Below, piece after piece: positions 1-9,974 of a DNA stretch of 64,000 bases. How positions within the stretch are numbered: the first letter of the stretch is position 1; each line of letters begins with the position of its first letter. This stretch comes from Lycium barbarum (Eukaryota > Streptophyta > Magnoliopsida > Solanales > Solanaceae): NCBI RefSeq assembly GCF_019175385.1, contig NC_083342.1, positions 116,002,376 through 116,066,375 of the forward strand, read 5' to 3'. Position numbers and translations under genes: made by a program. Below the pieces are notes generated by a model. It was not told where the DNA came from. It searched no databases and saw only the letters and a program-made list of their open reading frames with translations.

Positions 1-3000
1 CTTCGTGTAAACCCTAGTAGTGGTAATCTTCATCCAACTGAAGCTTATATTATTTGTCCACCTGTTGAAACACTGTCAGATAAAGGTTTTGTAGCTCATT
101 ATGCACCAAAAGAACATTCTTTGGAGATTAGAGCTCAATTCCAATCTAGTTTTTTCACAAGATTCTTCCCTGAGAACTCTTTCCTTATTGGGTTATCATC
201 TATATTTTGGAGGGAATCTTGGAAATATGGTGAAAGGGCATTTAGGTATTGTAATCATGATGTTGGTCATGCTATTGCTGCTGTTACAATAGCAGCAGCA
301 GGTCTTGGATGGGATGTCAAAGTTCTTGATGGATTAGGTTATGAGGATTTAGAGAAGTTAACAGGTCTTGGAATTTTTCCTAAGTTTGAAATTCCGTCTC
401 GACCGATAAAAGGGAAAATGCCAGAGATTGAATTTGAACATCCAGATTGTGTTCTTCTGGTTTTTCCTAGTGGAGTGAGTGAGTTTGAAATGGATTATAA
501 GGAGTTGAGTTGTGCTCTTTCGGAGTTTTCGGGTTTGGATTGGAAGGGAAAGCCTAATCAGCTTAGTAAAGAACACATTTGTTGGGATATTATATATAGA
601 ACAGCTGAAGCATCGAAAAAGCCATTAACAATGTTTAATGGATCAGTAGTTGATCCATTTCAGAGTAGCGGAACATTTAGTGAAAGCTGTTATAAGGATT
701 TCAGTTTAAGGGAAGTGATTAGAAAGAGGAGGAGCGCAGTGGATATGGATGGTTCTACCGAAATGGCCAAAGAAACATTTTATCAGATATTGTTGCATTG
801 TATGCCTTCTGGTTCACGCGATGGAGAGAAACATGTTAGACAACTGGCATTGCCATTTAGGTCACTTGCTTGGGATAGTGAAGTCCATGCTGCTATGTTT
901 GTTCATAGAGTTGTTGGCTTGCCAAAAGGGTTATATTTTTTGGTTAGAAATGAGAACCATTTGGAGGATCTTAAGAAAGATACTAGAGCTCAGTTCAAAT
1001 GGGTGAAACCAGATGGTTGTCCTGATGATCTTCCTCTGTATGAGCTAGCCAGGGGCGACTGCAAGGAGCTTTCAAAACGATTATCATGCCATCAGGTACT
1101 TATTTTCAGTTCTTTAATATGATCATATTAGTAAGGATTTCTTGATAAGTCATGTTACAACAACAACATACCCAGTGAAGTCCCACAAGTGGGATCTGGG
1201 GAGGGTAGGGTGTGCCCTGACCTTACCCCTACCTTAGTAGAGAGGCTGTTTCCGATTGATAAGTCATGTTAGTTGGGATTAAAAAAAAATTAAATGCTGG
1301 AATGAAACAGGACCAAATGGATCCAAACAGATATTGAGTTTTCACATAGCAGAACCCATTTAGTTTGGGGTTGAAGTTTAATTGTTGTTGTTCTTTGATA
1401 TTAGTATATGATCATCCTTGCGGATAACTTATGTGATTCAGCACGTATTTTGTGATGAGATTCTCAGGACCAAAAGATATAGTACTGTAACATTTTTTGC
1501 TTCATATCCAAACTTTCATTCCCCCCTTCTCTAATATCTCGTTATTATGTGCTTTTGCACAACACAGATTAACATTATAGTTATGGTTCCTATTATGAGG
1601 GTGTTTGGACTGGCTTTTAAAAATAGCTTATAAGCTAAAAGCCATAAGTTGGGAATACTCAACTTTTGGCTTTTAGCTTATTTTTGTACTTTTTTTGACT
1701 AAAAGTAAGTGCTTAAAACCCCGCAAGGGTGGCTCAGTTGGTTGAACATGGGGCTTCCATAATGGAGGTTTCAGGTTCGAAACCCCCGGCCTACGATAGC
1801 AGGAGATTTTCCTTCTGGGTCGAGCTCGTCGTACGGGGCTTGCCTAGTGCGAGTTATCTCTCCTGTGTGGTTTGCGGGCTATTGCACAGGAGCGGGATTT
1901 ACCCTGTGCGCACCCAAAGGTTAGCGGTTACAGGTTCCCTTGTCATCAAAAAGTAAGTAAGTGCTTAAAAGCACTTTTTATGTTTCCCAAACACCACAAA
2001 AAGTAGAAAAAAGAGCTTAAAAGCCAAAACCCTTATAATAAGTCAATCCAAACATCCTCTATATTGACATTGTGGCCGAAACTTTTCGAAAAAAATTGTC
2101 ATTGTAAAAACATATAAAATTTATAACTAGCTGTTACCATTGTAAAAGGAATCTTGATTGAGTAACCGAAAAATCTTACTTCTTTTTTTTCCCCTCTCCG
2201 TCATACGAGGTGCTTCTATTCTGTAGAAATATGAGTATACATTTGGATGAAATGTTTCCATTCTTCAACTAGAGATCAGTACGTGTCTCCCAGTGAAATA
2301 AAGCATAAGACTAGTGTAAAGCAAACTTTTTGTCCAACTTAATATATCTTTATGGCAAATGGAGATGATCCTTTCTTGTTTTCTCTCTTTCAATTTTGCC
2401 ATATTATGTAGAATTCTGATGCTAGCTGGACTCTACAACCAGATCAAGCTCATTTGTTGCTTGTGGTGCTTCAAGTGACCCCTTTTTGATGGATATTTAT
2501 TATACAGGACATTGCTGGTGATGGCTGCTTCAGCTTGGGTATGATTGCACATTTTGAGCCCACTTTGCGCAACAAGGGTTCCTGGATGTACCCACGGTTA
2601 TTTTGGGAGACAGGAGTTCTCGGCCAAGTTTTGTATCTTGAATCGCATGCAGTTGGCATCTCTGCTACTGGAATTGGCTGTTTCTTTGACGATCCTGGTA
2701 TATCTCTACCCTCTCTTTTTATCTTTACCTTGTAGTAGGAGTACAGGACATGGAATTGCACTTGCCTTGATTAGTCTCGTTCCTTGTGCAATCTTTTCTA
2801 GGAATAATTTCATGAAGCTGGAGTCAGTAGCATCCTGTTAGAATTGTATGTTATGTTCAAGATGCATAAAAGGATATTCTGATCTGGTTCCAGATAATTG
2901 CCCTTTCCTAGTCTTAAAGAACAAAAGACATCCCGAAAAATGTAAAAGGGAAAGTGAAAAGGGAAAAAGGAAAGAGGACATTGAGAAAGTCCCATAGTAA

Positions 3001-4086
3001 TATGAACTTGGTATCCAAACAAAAAAGGGGTAACATGAACTTGGTAACAAGCAACATCCTAATTCTGCATGCCATATCCTTTCAGTTCTGATTGAATCCA
3101 GCTATTAGCTTGAATAACGATACGCCAATCAATCACTCCCCATCACCAACAGCACCCCTTCAAACCACGACTCTCCAAATAAGAAGAACAAGGGGAAAAA
3201 ATAAAATATCGAAAATAGATAGGCACCCGGAAAAGGAACAAAATCCTTATACAACGGACTATGTGGTAACAATAAGTGGTTCATCTGAGTATGATTATAC
3301 TGTAGTCCAAAAGTGTGTAGCAGCTCTCTGCTGAAAGGAAAGAGTAGGTCATTGTCACTTGAAGCAAGGGTATAGCCGACACTCTCCTTTCTAAAATAGC
3401 TAGATGTAAGACGTCGGCCAGAAAGAAATTCAGAATTGCAGACCAGTTAGTGCTTGAAGGTAGAGCAATTAGAGGCTGCAAGGTTTATCAGTGTAAGGCT
3501 TCATTGCATATCCTATTTTCTGATGCTGGTAATTCAGGCATTAGTCTATCATAATTGGATGTTGGGCTTTGCTTATTAGTTTTAGAAAAAAAGGGTTAGC
3601 TTATTGTAATTCTTGCTGTAATTTTCCCTTCTTCCTTTTATATATATATAAATAAATAAAAAACACCTTCTGTATAAATCACCTTGTGTTTCCATAAGAA
3701 TATGTTACATAGAAAACCTAACGTATGTGCTACTTCCGAAGTATAAAAAATCTTAGTAATTATATTAGCAAAATGTGAACCCGAACATATGCATTATCAT
3801 CATTTTTGATCTTTGCCATTTCCCCTTTTAATCTTCCCCATTCTTTTCCCAGATAATTAGTAGATGATGTCATGTTTTGGCTTGATAACTGTATTCGACT
3901 AGATTAATTGGATGTTGTATTGCAACTAATCTGCTGCCTTTTGCTTGACCGTTGCCAGTACATGAAGTTCTTGGGCTGAAAGGATCAAATTATCAGAGCC
4001 TCTATCATTTTACAGTTGGAGGTCCTGTTGTTGACAAGCGGATAATGAGTCTGCCAGCATACCCAGGCCCAAGCGTTGATGCATGA
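1..4086 (+). CDS. Nitroreductase-like (SagB-type) protein, 5' partial
   Basis: The gene enters from the left edge; exons are 1-1095, 2508-2697 and 3959-4086, all with GT-AG introns and joining in frame to a TGA at 4084. The visible part holds two nitroreductase-like FMN-binding repeats. The first begins at the edge with a LRVNPSSGNLHPTEAY motif and a GHAIAAVTIAAAGLGW helix. The second spans the region with SLREVIRKRRSAVDM, FRSLAWDSEVHAAMF and the exon-2 stretch ending GISATGIGCFFDDP. SagB-type motifs in tandem are known in plant proteins annotated as nitroreductase family; the substrate is unknown and a flavin oxidoreductase role is inferred from family only. No signal peptide can be judged because the N-terminus is outside. 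Intron 1 carries an RTE tail and a SINE-in-MITE nest; intron 2 (2698-3958) shows nothing recognisable. Confidence 0.82.
1158..1255 (-). mobile_element. RTE LINE/TS-SINE-type 3' tail, tail-only insertion
   Basis: This 98-bp insertion in intron 1 of the nitroreductase gene reads on the minus strand as the conserved tail shared with the longer RTE copies in this window: GGAAACAGCC-like start, a GGGGTAAGG core, TGTGGGA and terminal TTG repeats. It is flanked by a perfect 16-bp duplication, TTGATAAGTCATGTTA, at 1142-1157 and 1256-1271, so it is a discrete retrotransposition event and not a decayed remainder. Confidence 0.88.
1597..2059. mobile_element. MITE, PIF/Harbinger (Tourist)-like, split by a SINE
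   Basis: The ends are inverted copies of GAGG(G/A)TGTTTGGA(C/T)TG followed by AAAAGC/GCTTTT-rich arms, flanked by a TAT trinucleotide on both sides. The 3-bp duplication and TGTTTGG terminus suggest a Tourist-like element. A SINE (1719-1954) is inserted inside it. Class assignment is inferred from end structure only. Confidence 0.6.
1719..1954 (+). mobile_element. tRNA-derived SINE
   Basis: The 236-bp element has pol III promoter-like boxes: A-box-like GGTGGCTCAGTTGGTTGA near 1728 and B-box GGTTCGAAACCC near 1775, as in tRNA-derived SINEs. It is bounded by a perfect 16-bp target duplication, AAGTAAGTGCTTAAAA, at 1703-1718 and 1955-1970. It lies inside the MITE at 1597-2059, so it is younger. 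Its 3' end is short and A-rich (ATCAAAAAGT) and lacks a long poly(A). Confidence 0.88.
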
Positions 4087-5059
4087 TCTGAAGAGTAGCG
4101 AGGGTACAAGCTATTACGCTGAATTTCACATAACTTGTGTTGCAAGAAGGTTCACTGCTCATATTTCTTCAGAAGAAAAGGGAGAACATAAAAATTCCTC
4201 AAACTTAAAGGTAGAAGAAAATGTATGTCAGGACATGTTACAATATATAGTTAGGAAGCACAGTTGAATTGCTGTACATAATGTTATCAAGTTATGCTTA
4301 TGCCAATCCCGTCATTCTACAGAACCAACATTTTTCCTCTACTCTCTCTCAAGCATGGCAGCATCTCCTCTGATATATGTGGACTTCATGCGGCTGGTTA
4401 AATTCTGTTTCTTTTGTTCTCTTGGTTCTCGTATTTTTTGAACTTTTCGAGCATCAATGAGTATAAGATGTGGCATTTTCAAAAGAAATACTTGAATGGT
4501 TCATTAGCATTGATGTTTCATTATTTCTCGTGGCGGTGGTGGTTGTTGGTGTTGCTATCATGACTGGCATTTTAAACAAATTGTCTAAGAAAAGTCTGTC
4601 TCACAACCCAAGGGTGTGGCAGGCATTCTGAACAAATTGTCTAAGAAGAGTTTGTCTCAACACCCTTGATGTGGTCTACCGGCCAATAAAGTGGGCAAAA
4701 GTAGAAAATTTGAGGTTTAAATGTTAATACTGGGTTATTCTTTCCAGTGGTTTATGCTTTTTGTAGGTGTAGTTACTCATTCATTCTCTATACGGGTGGA
4801 AAGTAGCGGCATATTATTGTATATATATGTGAGTGGGTTCCAAACGACACTGATAAAAGTAAGAGTTGAAATGTTTGAAAAGCAAGAATGAGTATTTCAC
4901 AATGTCTTGCTGTCAGCCTTGATTAAAATGATACAGAGCCAAAGGTATGGTTTTGTAGCAAAGCTACTCCACTTTCTGGTCACATCAGTTTTCAATGTGA
5001 AGTCAATCGTATAAGGTCAGCCATTCAAGTCAATCTAATAATGATCTATAACCTATAAC
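4087..5059. other. 3'UTR of nitroreductase gene and intergenic DNA
   Basis: Sequence after the stop codon at 4086 is a probable 3'UTR of a few hundred bases. No ORF with coding character follows. An imperfect tandem duplication of about 55 bp (GGCATTYTRAACAAATTGTC units) lies at about 4566-4675. Confidence 0.5.
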
Positions 5060-6640
5060 TGTACAACAATAACATATCTAATGTAATTTCACAAAGTGGG
5101 TCTGGAAAGAGTAGGATGTAGCATATGTTATCCCTGCCTTTGTGGGGGTAAAGAAATTGTTTCCGAAAGACTCTCGACTCAAAGAAATGAAAAGAGAAGA
5201 AAATAAGAGAAAAGAAAATGAAAAGAACAGAAAAAGGACTCGAATCAAATAATAAAAGTGTAGCAGCAAAATAACAAGATACAATGCAAATGTTCATTAG
5301 ATGCTAATGCATATTGAAGAGTAAGAAACTACGTGATTACTAAATAATATTCTCAATAACAAGAGGCAAAATAAACGCAACAACAAATAGTAATACACAT
5401 CGAAGAATAAGATACTACGCGATAACTAAATACTATTTGTACCCTAATTCTCGACCTCCATATCTTTCTATCTAAGCTCATGTCCTCAGTCAGCTGAAGT
5501 TGTGTCGTGTCTTATCTAATCACTTCCCCCAGTTCTTCTTAGGGGTGGGCGTTCGGTTTTTCGATTCGGTTTTATCAAACTTCGGTTTGGCTATTTCGGG
5601 TTTGGTTTTTTGAAGGTGGACATCGAACACCGAACCAAACTAGTTCGGTTCGGTTCTTTCGGTTTCGGTTTTTTAAAGTTCTGTTCGGTTCGGTTTCGGT
5701 TTTTTCAATTCTGTTTTTTTGATATAATATTAGAAGCGATTCCATTGACACTAATTCATATTCTCAAAAGCAATAAAACATAAAACTGATAAATTGAAAT
5801 CAAAATCAAACAAACAGGATACATAAGAACAGAAAACTATAATCATGATATAGGATTACTAGGTGTTATATACATACCGTAAGAATAATTAAGAAAACAC
5901 ATAAAGGACATACATTAATCCTAAAGACATATTCTAATTACCTTTCTTTGTTAAGGATATTTGATTTTCTCAATTGAAGTGGAAAATTAGGGATACAAAT
6001 GCAAAAGAGGACTTATTACAATTGGTTTTTTTTTGCTTTAAACTTAATGGGTCTGGACTATTTTAATTATTTTTTGGGTAATGTATTAAATTTCGGTGTG
6101 CGTTCGGTTTTTTGGTTCGGTTTTATCAAACTTCGGTTCGGCTATTTCGGTTTTTTTACGGTGGACACCAAACACCGAACCAAACTAGTTCGGTTCGGTT
6201 CGGTTTGCTGAAGTTTCGGTTCGGTTTTTTGGTTTTCGGTATTTATGCCCAGCCCTAGTACTTCTTCTTCGCCCTATATTTACCTCTCCTAACTCCTGCT
6301 ACCGCTAACCTCTCGCACCTTCTTACTGGCGCGTCCTCACACATCCTCTTCACATTGTCCGCCACTGATGTCACTCTCACCTTGTTATGTATAACTTCAT
6401 CCCTAGTCATATCTCTCCGGGTATGCCCACACATTCATCTAAACATCTTCATCTCCGCTATCTTCATCTTATGAACTTGCACGTTCTTGACTGGCCAACA
6501 CTCCACCCTAATGTTGGTCTAACTAACACTTTGTAAAACCTACCTTTAAGCGTAGGTAACACATTCTTATCGCGCAATACCTGGAGGCGAGCCTCTATTC
6601 CACCCACCTCGTTTCAATACGATGTTGATACATGCTTAGA
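5060..6640 (-). mobile_element. 5'-truncated RTE-clade LINE, degraded
   Basis: On the minus strand this is the 3' part of the same RTE-type LINE found intact at 8711-9436. The TTG-type tail lies at about 5060-5180, the spacer at 5180-5470, and the end of the reverse transcriptase ORF (homologous to the CGHTR...LRWFGHV region) runs to about 6640. It carries several stops and is less similar than the other copies, so it is older. It is interrupted by the hAT element at 5540-6257. The right boundary is approximate and no target duplication was found. Confidence 0.72.
5540..6257. mobile_element. Non-autonomous hAT element with CGGTT subterminal repeats
   Basis: Terminal inverted repeats are TAGGGGTGGGC and its counterpart GCCCAGCCCTA. 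The flanks are 8-bp duplications, GTTCTTCT and GTACTTCT (7 of 8 match), as expected for hAT. Both ends carry about 150 bp of closely related sequence in the same orientation, rich in TTCGGTT and CGAACCAAACTAGTTCGG units. The interior is AT-rich and has no transposase. It splits the RTE LINE at 5060-6640; a comparison with the uninterrupted LINE at 8711-9436 confirms the empty site. Confidence 0.85.
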
Positions 6641-6951
6641 CATTAATATCCTTTTTTTGAAAAGAGCTCTTGCACCCAAGATATGACTTAGTGGTAGGTT
6701 GAGAGTCAAAATGCCTCAGGTTTAAATCCCAATGATGATAAAAACACCAGGTGATTTCTTCCGATCTGTCATAAAAGCACCTATTATTGGCGGATGGTGA
6801 CAAATATTTATGAAATTAATTGAAGTGCGCACAAGCTAACACGAACAACACGGTTATTAAAAATAAATAAATTAAAGCTCTTAATCTACGTACCATAGGA
6901 TTAAACCCTGTGTGGGAATAAGGGAAATAATATATTGGACAATATATAAAA
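6641..6951. other. Intergenic, nothing recognised
   Basis: This short stretch between the RTE LINE and the next MITE has no coding region or repeat that I recognise. Confidence 0.4.
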
Positions 6952-7213
6952 GGGGTCGTTTGGTTTAAGGACTCATTAGTCCCGGGATTATAATCCCGGG
7001 ACTAATTTATCCCATTTATTGAGATTATTTTATACCATCTACTCAGTATAAGTGGGTTAAGAAGGTATAAGCTGGGTTATCCCAGCATTAATTTTTATAT
7101 CATGTTTGGTACAAGGTATAAATTTATCCCAACATTAATTTATACCTTATACCAAACATAGTATAAAAATTAATGGTGTATAACCCACCTTATACCTTAA
7201 ACCAAACTACCCC
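6952..7213. mobile_element. Tourist-like MITE
   Basis: The 262-bp element has inverted ends GGGGT(C/A)GTTTGGTTTAAGG. Internal palindromes include CCCGGGATTATAATCCCGGG and several TATACCTTATACC-type inverted repeats, so the whole element could fold on itself. An AAA trinucleotide flanks both ends. There is no ORF. Superfamily is inferred from the end sequence. Confidence 0.7.
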
Positions 7214-7329
7214 AAAGGGTATATAGTAATTGGGCAAATCGAAATATTATCTGTCATAGAAATTCCCCAGAAAGGGAAGTATATATTTTATTTTATTACT
7301 ACAGTAATAGCAAGTGGGGTGACAATCAA

Positions 7330-7974
7330 ATTAATTATAGAAAGCACCAAACCCAACAGGCGTGCAAGAGCACCGAAAGCATAAAAAAAAAACAGACAAA
7401 GCAAAGAGAGATGATGCTTCCCAATGTTTGAGATATTGTCGGAAAACTCATAACTTTAAACTCTGCTCTTCACTTCCGGTTAACGGATCTCTGATCAGGT
7501 ACTCCCTTTTTCTCATTTTAACAATCTTTCTTACCTCTTTTGGGTTTTTACATAACTTGTTTTCTTGACACTACATTTCCTAGGGTTAATACCATCACTT
7601 TGAAAGAAAAAAAAAAAGAAGCAATCTTTTTTGTTTACCTAGTAACTTTTTAAGGGGTTTGCCTTATTCTCTGATTGTTTTAATGGGATTTTATTGTTAT
7701 TTGTAACTGACACATCCTTAACATATCCATGTCCCATCTTCAAGAACTAGATGAAGAAAGCGGTTACTATGATTTTTGAGCTTCTAATGACAAATGGGCT
7801 AAATGGTGTTTTTTGTTTTGTGAAAAGAATTGTGTCAGTTAGATGTTTATATTTGTTAATCTTGCAGAGTAAACAAGATTGCTTTGTTATGTTTGATATG
7901 TTTTCTGTTTTTTGCAGTATTAAGGTTATTATGTATGTTGGACACCTTCAGGCGTTGATGTGTAGTTTTCTTAG
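7330..7974 (+). other. Possible non-coding leader exons
   Basis: A purine-rich stretch ending GATCTCTGATCAG before a GTACTC donor (about 7330-7498), and a short segment between TTTTTTGCAG and a GTATGTT donor (about 7918-7974), look like spliced leader exons. They could be alternative upstream exons of the DUF641 gene or part of a non-coding transcript. No conserved protein is encoded. Confidence 0.2.
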
Positions 7975-8700
7975 GTATGTTATTCAGATTATCTCTATCT
8001 TTTTTCTAATTTTTGTTATCATACTTAGAAGACTGTGTCCCTGTTTACTTAATTTTCGCGGTAGCACCGCTCATAGAGACGTTTTTATGTGCAATTTCCT
8101 TGCTTTCTTGGAACCAATAGTATGAGTAGTGCCTCTTTGAGGTTCTTGATCTACCTGAGTTTGTCCGGGTAGTTTTATTGCAAATTCGTGCTGATTTGGA
8201 GTTTATTTTGGAGCCTTGTAGCTGTTCAACATAGGATCTCTTTTAGTTTTCAAGGATACCTTTCAGTGGCAAGCTGATTCCTTTCTGCCATATGTGCTTT
8301 CTCTTAATTACATCTTTGTATTATCTACTCTAGGCTACCAATTTATGATCTTTGTGGTCCAAGTTAAGTGTCAACGCTTTTGGTCTAATGGTGGCCAATG
8401 TGTTAAGAGTCAATTTTGAGAAACCGCTTCCTTTTGAGAGAGATCTTTATAGCAAGTTAGAAAATTTAGGAGACTTCGATAAAATTTAGGAAATTTTGAT
8501 GCTTTGATGAAGCACTGGTGTTTTGTGATGGTAGAATGTGAAAATGTACCGCCAATTCTGGATATGGAAAATTAATTTAAGACTTGTGTGAAAAGGGTGA
8601 GATGTCCTCGATGAAACTCAGGAAAGCCATGCGACAAGAAGGCCTTTTTAAATCATCAACATTTCATGAGAAGTGAAAGCAGGTTCTTTTCCGATTTAGA
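7975..8700. other. Intergenic, nothing recognised
   Basis: No convincing ORF, repeat or RNA gene is visible in this interval. Confidence 0.4.
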
Positions 8701-8710
8701 GTGAAAGAAC

Positions 8711-9436
8711 AACAACAACAACATACCCAGTGAATCCCACAACGTGGGCTCTGGGGAGAGTAGAGTGTACGCAAACCTTACCCCCACCTTAGGTAGGGAG
8801 GCTGTTTCCGGAAGACCCTCGGCTCAAGAAAAAGCATAAGAAAGGTCAGATACGGACAAACAAATCAAAGCAATTATGGAAATGAAAACAATGAAAGTAA
8901 AAGTAAATAAGCCATTATAAACCAACAGATACTCGCAGAAATCAAGAGACAAGAAACTATAGAGCAACATAACTACTCGTAAGAAAGGATAAACGCGACT
9001 ACCTACTAGCCTTCTACCCTAATATGAGTCCTCCATACCCTCCTATCTAAGGTCATGTCCTCGGTAAGCAGGAAATGCGCCATGTCCTTTCTAATCACTT
9101 CCCCCAATACTTCTTCGGCCTATTTCTAGCTCTTCTGAAACCGTCGTTGGCCAACCTCTCGCACCTCCGCACGGGGGCATTTGCATCTCTCCGCATCACA
9201 TGCCCAAACCATCTCAGCCTCGCTTCCCGCATCTTGTCTTCCACTGAGGCTATTCCAACCTTGTCTCGAATGACTTCATTCCTAATCCTATCGCTCCTAG
9301 TGTGCCCACACATCCATCACAACATTCTCATTTCCGCCACTTTCATCTTCTGAACATGAGATTTCTTGACTGGCCAATACTCCGCCCCATACAACATAGT
9401 TGATCTAACCACCACTTTGCAGAACTTGCCTTTAAT
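8711..9436 (-). mobile_element. 5'-truncated RTE-clade LINE with clean TSD
   Basis: This 726-bp minus-strand copy begins (right side) inside the reverse transcriptase C-terminal region, visible as [20 protein letters not shown], then [19 protein letters not shown]. It continues through the 3' spacer and ends (left side) in the TTG-repeat tail. A perfect 10-bp duplication, GTGAAAGAAC, lies at 8701-8710 and 9437-9446. It is the best-preserved reference copy for the other RTE fragments in the window. The ORF is incomplete and cannot encode an active enzyme. Confidence 0.92.
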
Positions 9437-9550
9437 GTGAAAGAACACGACTTTAATTATATGCAACAAAAATGCAACTTGAATCCTAAGCAAGATGATT
9501 ACTTATCCTAAAAAAAGATACTTACCAAGATGATTATAAACATCATAGTA

Positions 9551-9610
9551 CCTCAATAAAAACTGAATCAATATGCATTACCTCAATAAAAACTGAATCA
9601 ATATGCATAG
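9551..9610. repeat. Tandem duplication, 30 bp x 2
   Basis: Two adjacent near-perfect copies of a unit starting CCTCAATAAAAACTGAATCA occupy 9551-9580 and 9581-9610; only the last base differs. Confidence 0.95.
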
Positions 9611-9944
9611 GCAAGTTGTAGTTTTTTTTTTTCTTTTTAACTTACCAATTTTAGCTCAATTGGAGATACTTTGGTAGGATCATTTTCACCGTGATATGAA
9701 GAGAAAAAAGTCCTAAGATTAAACACCACTGCTAATGGTAAGTTAAACTAGGATTAAACAACACTGCGGAGTTCTATTTTTGGACATGTTTGAGGACAGC
9801 CTTATGGCTAAAATAAGCCAGGGATAAAAGGGTAATAAATTGAAATTTGGGATTCACCCATTGGCTAGTACTTGTACTGCCTCTTGCTGATTTTGAGAGG
9901 AGGGCATGGGTTGGAATTTCCCCCAAGCCCTAATCCTTGAGACC

Positions 9945-9952
9945 CTATAAAA
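9945..9952 (+). promoter_or_regulatory. TATA box of DUF641 gene (candidate)
   Basis: TATAAAAT lies about 25-35 bp upstream of the probable 5'UTR exon of the DUF641 gene and about 3 kb upstream of its start codon. It is supported by position relative to a well-formed leader exon and donor site. Confidence 0.5.
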
Positions 9953-9974
9953 TATCTCTTTCTCTACCAAATCT

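Noticed and set aside
7751..8125. 124-codon open frame on the + strand
   Set aside because: The translation is T-rich low-complexity sequence with no recognisable family and lies among possible leader exons; no coding support.
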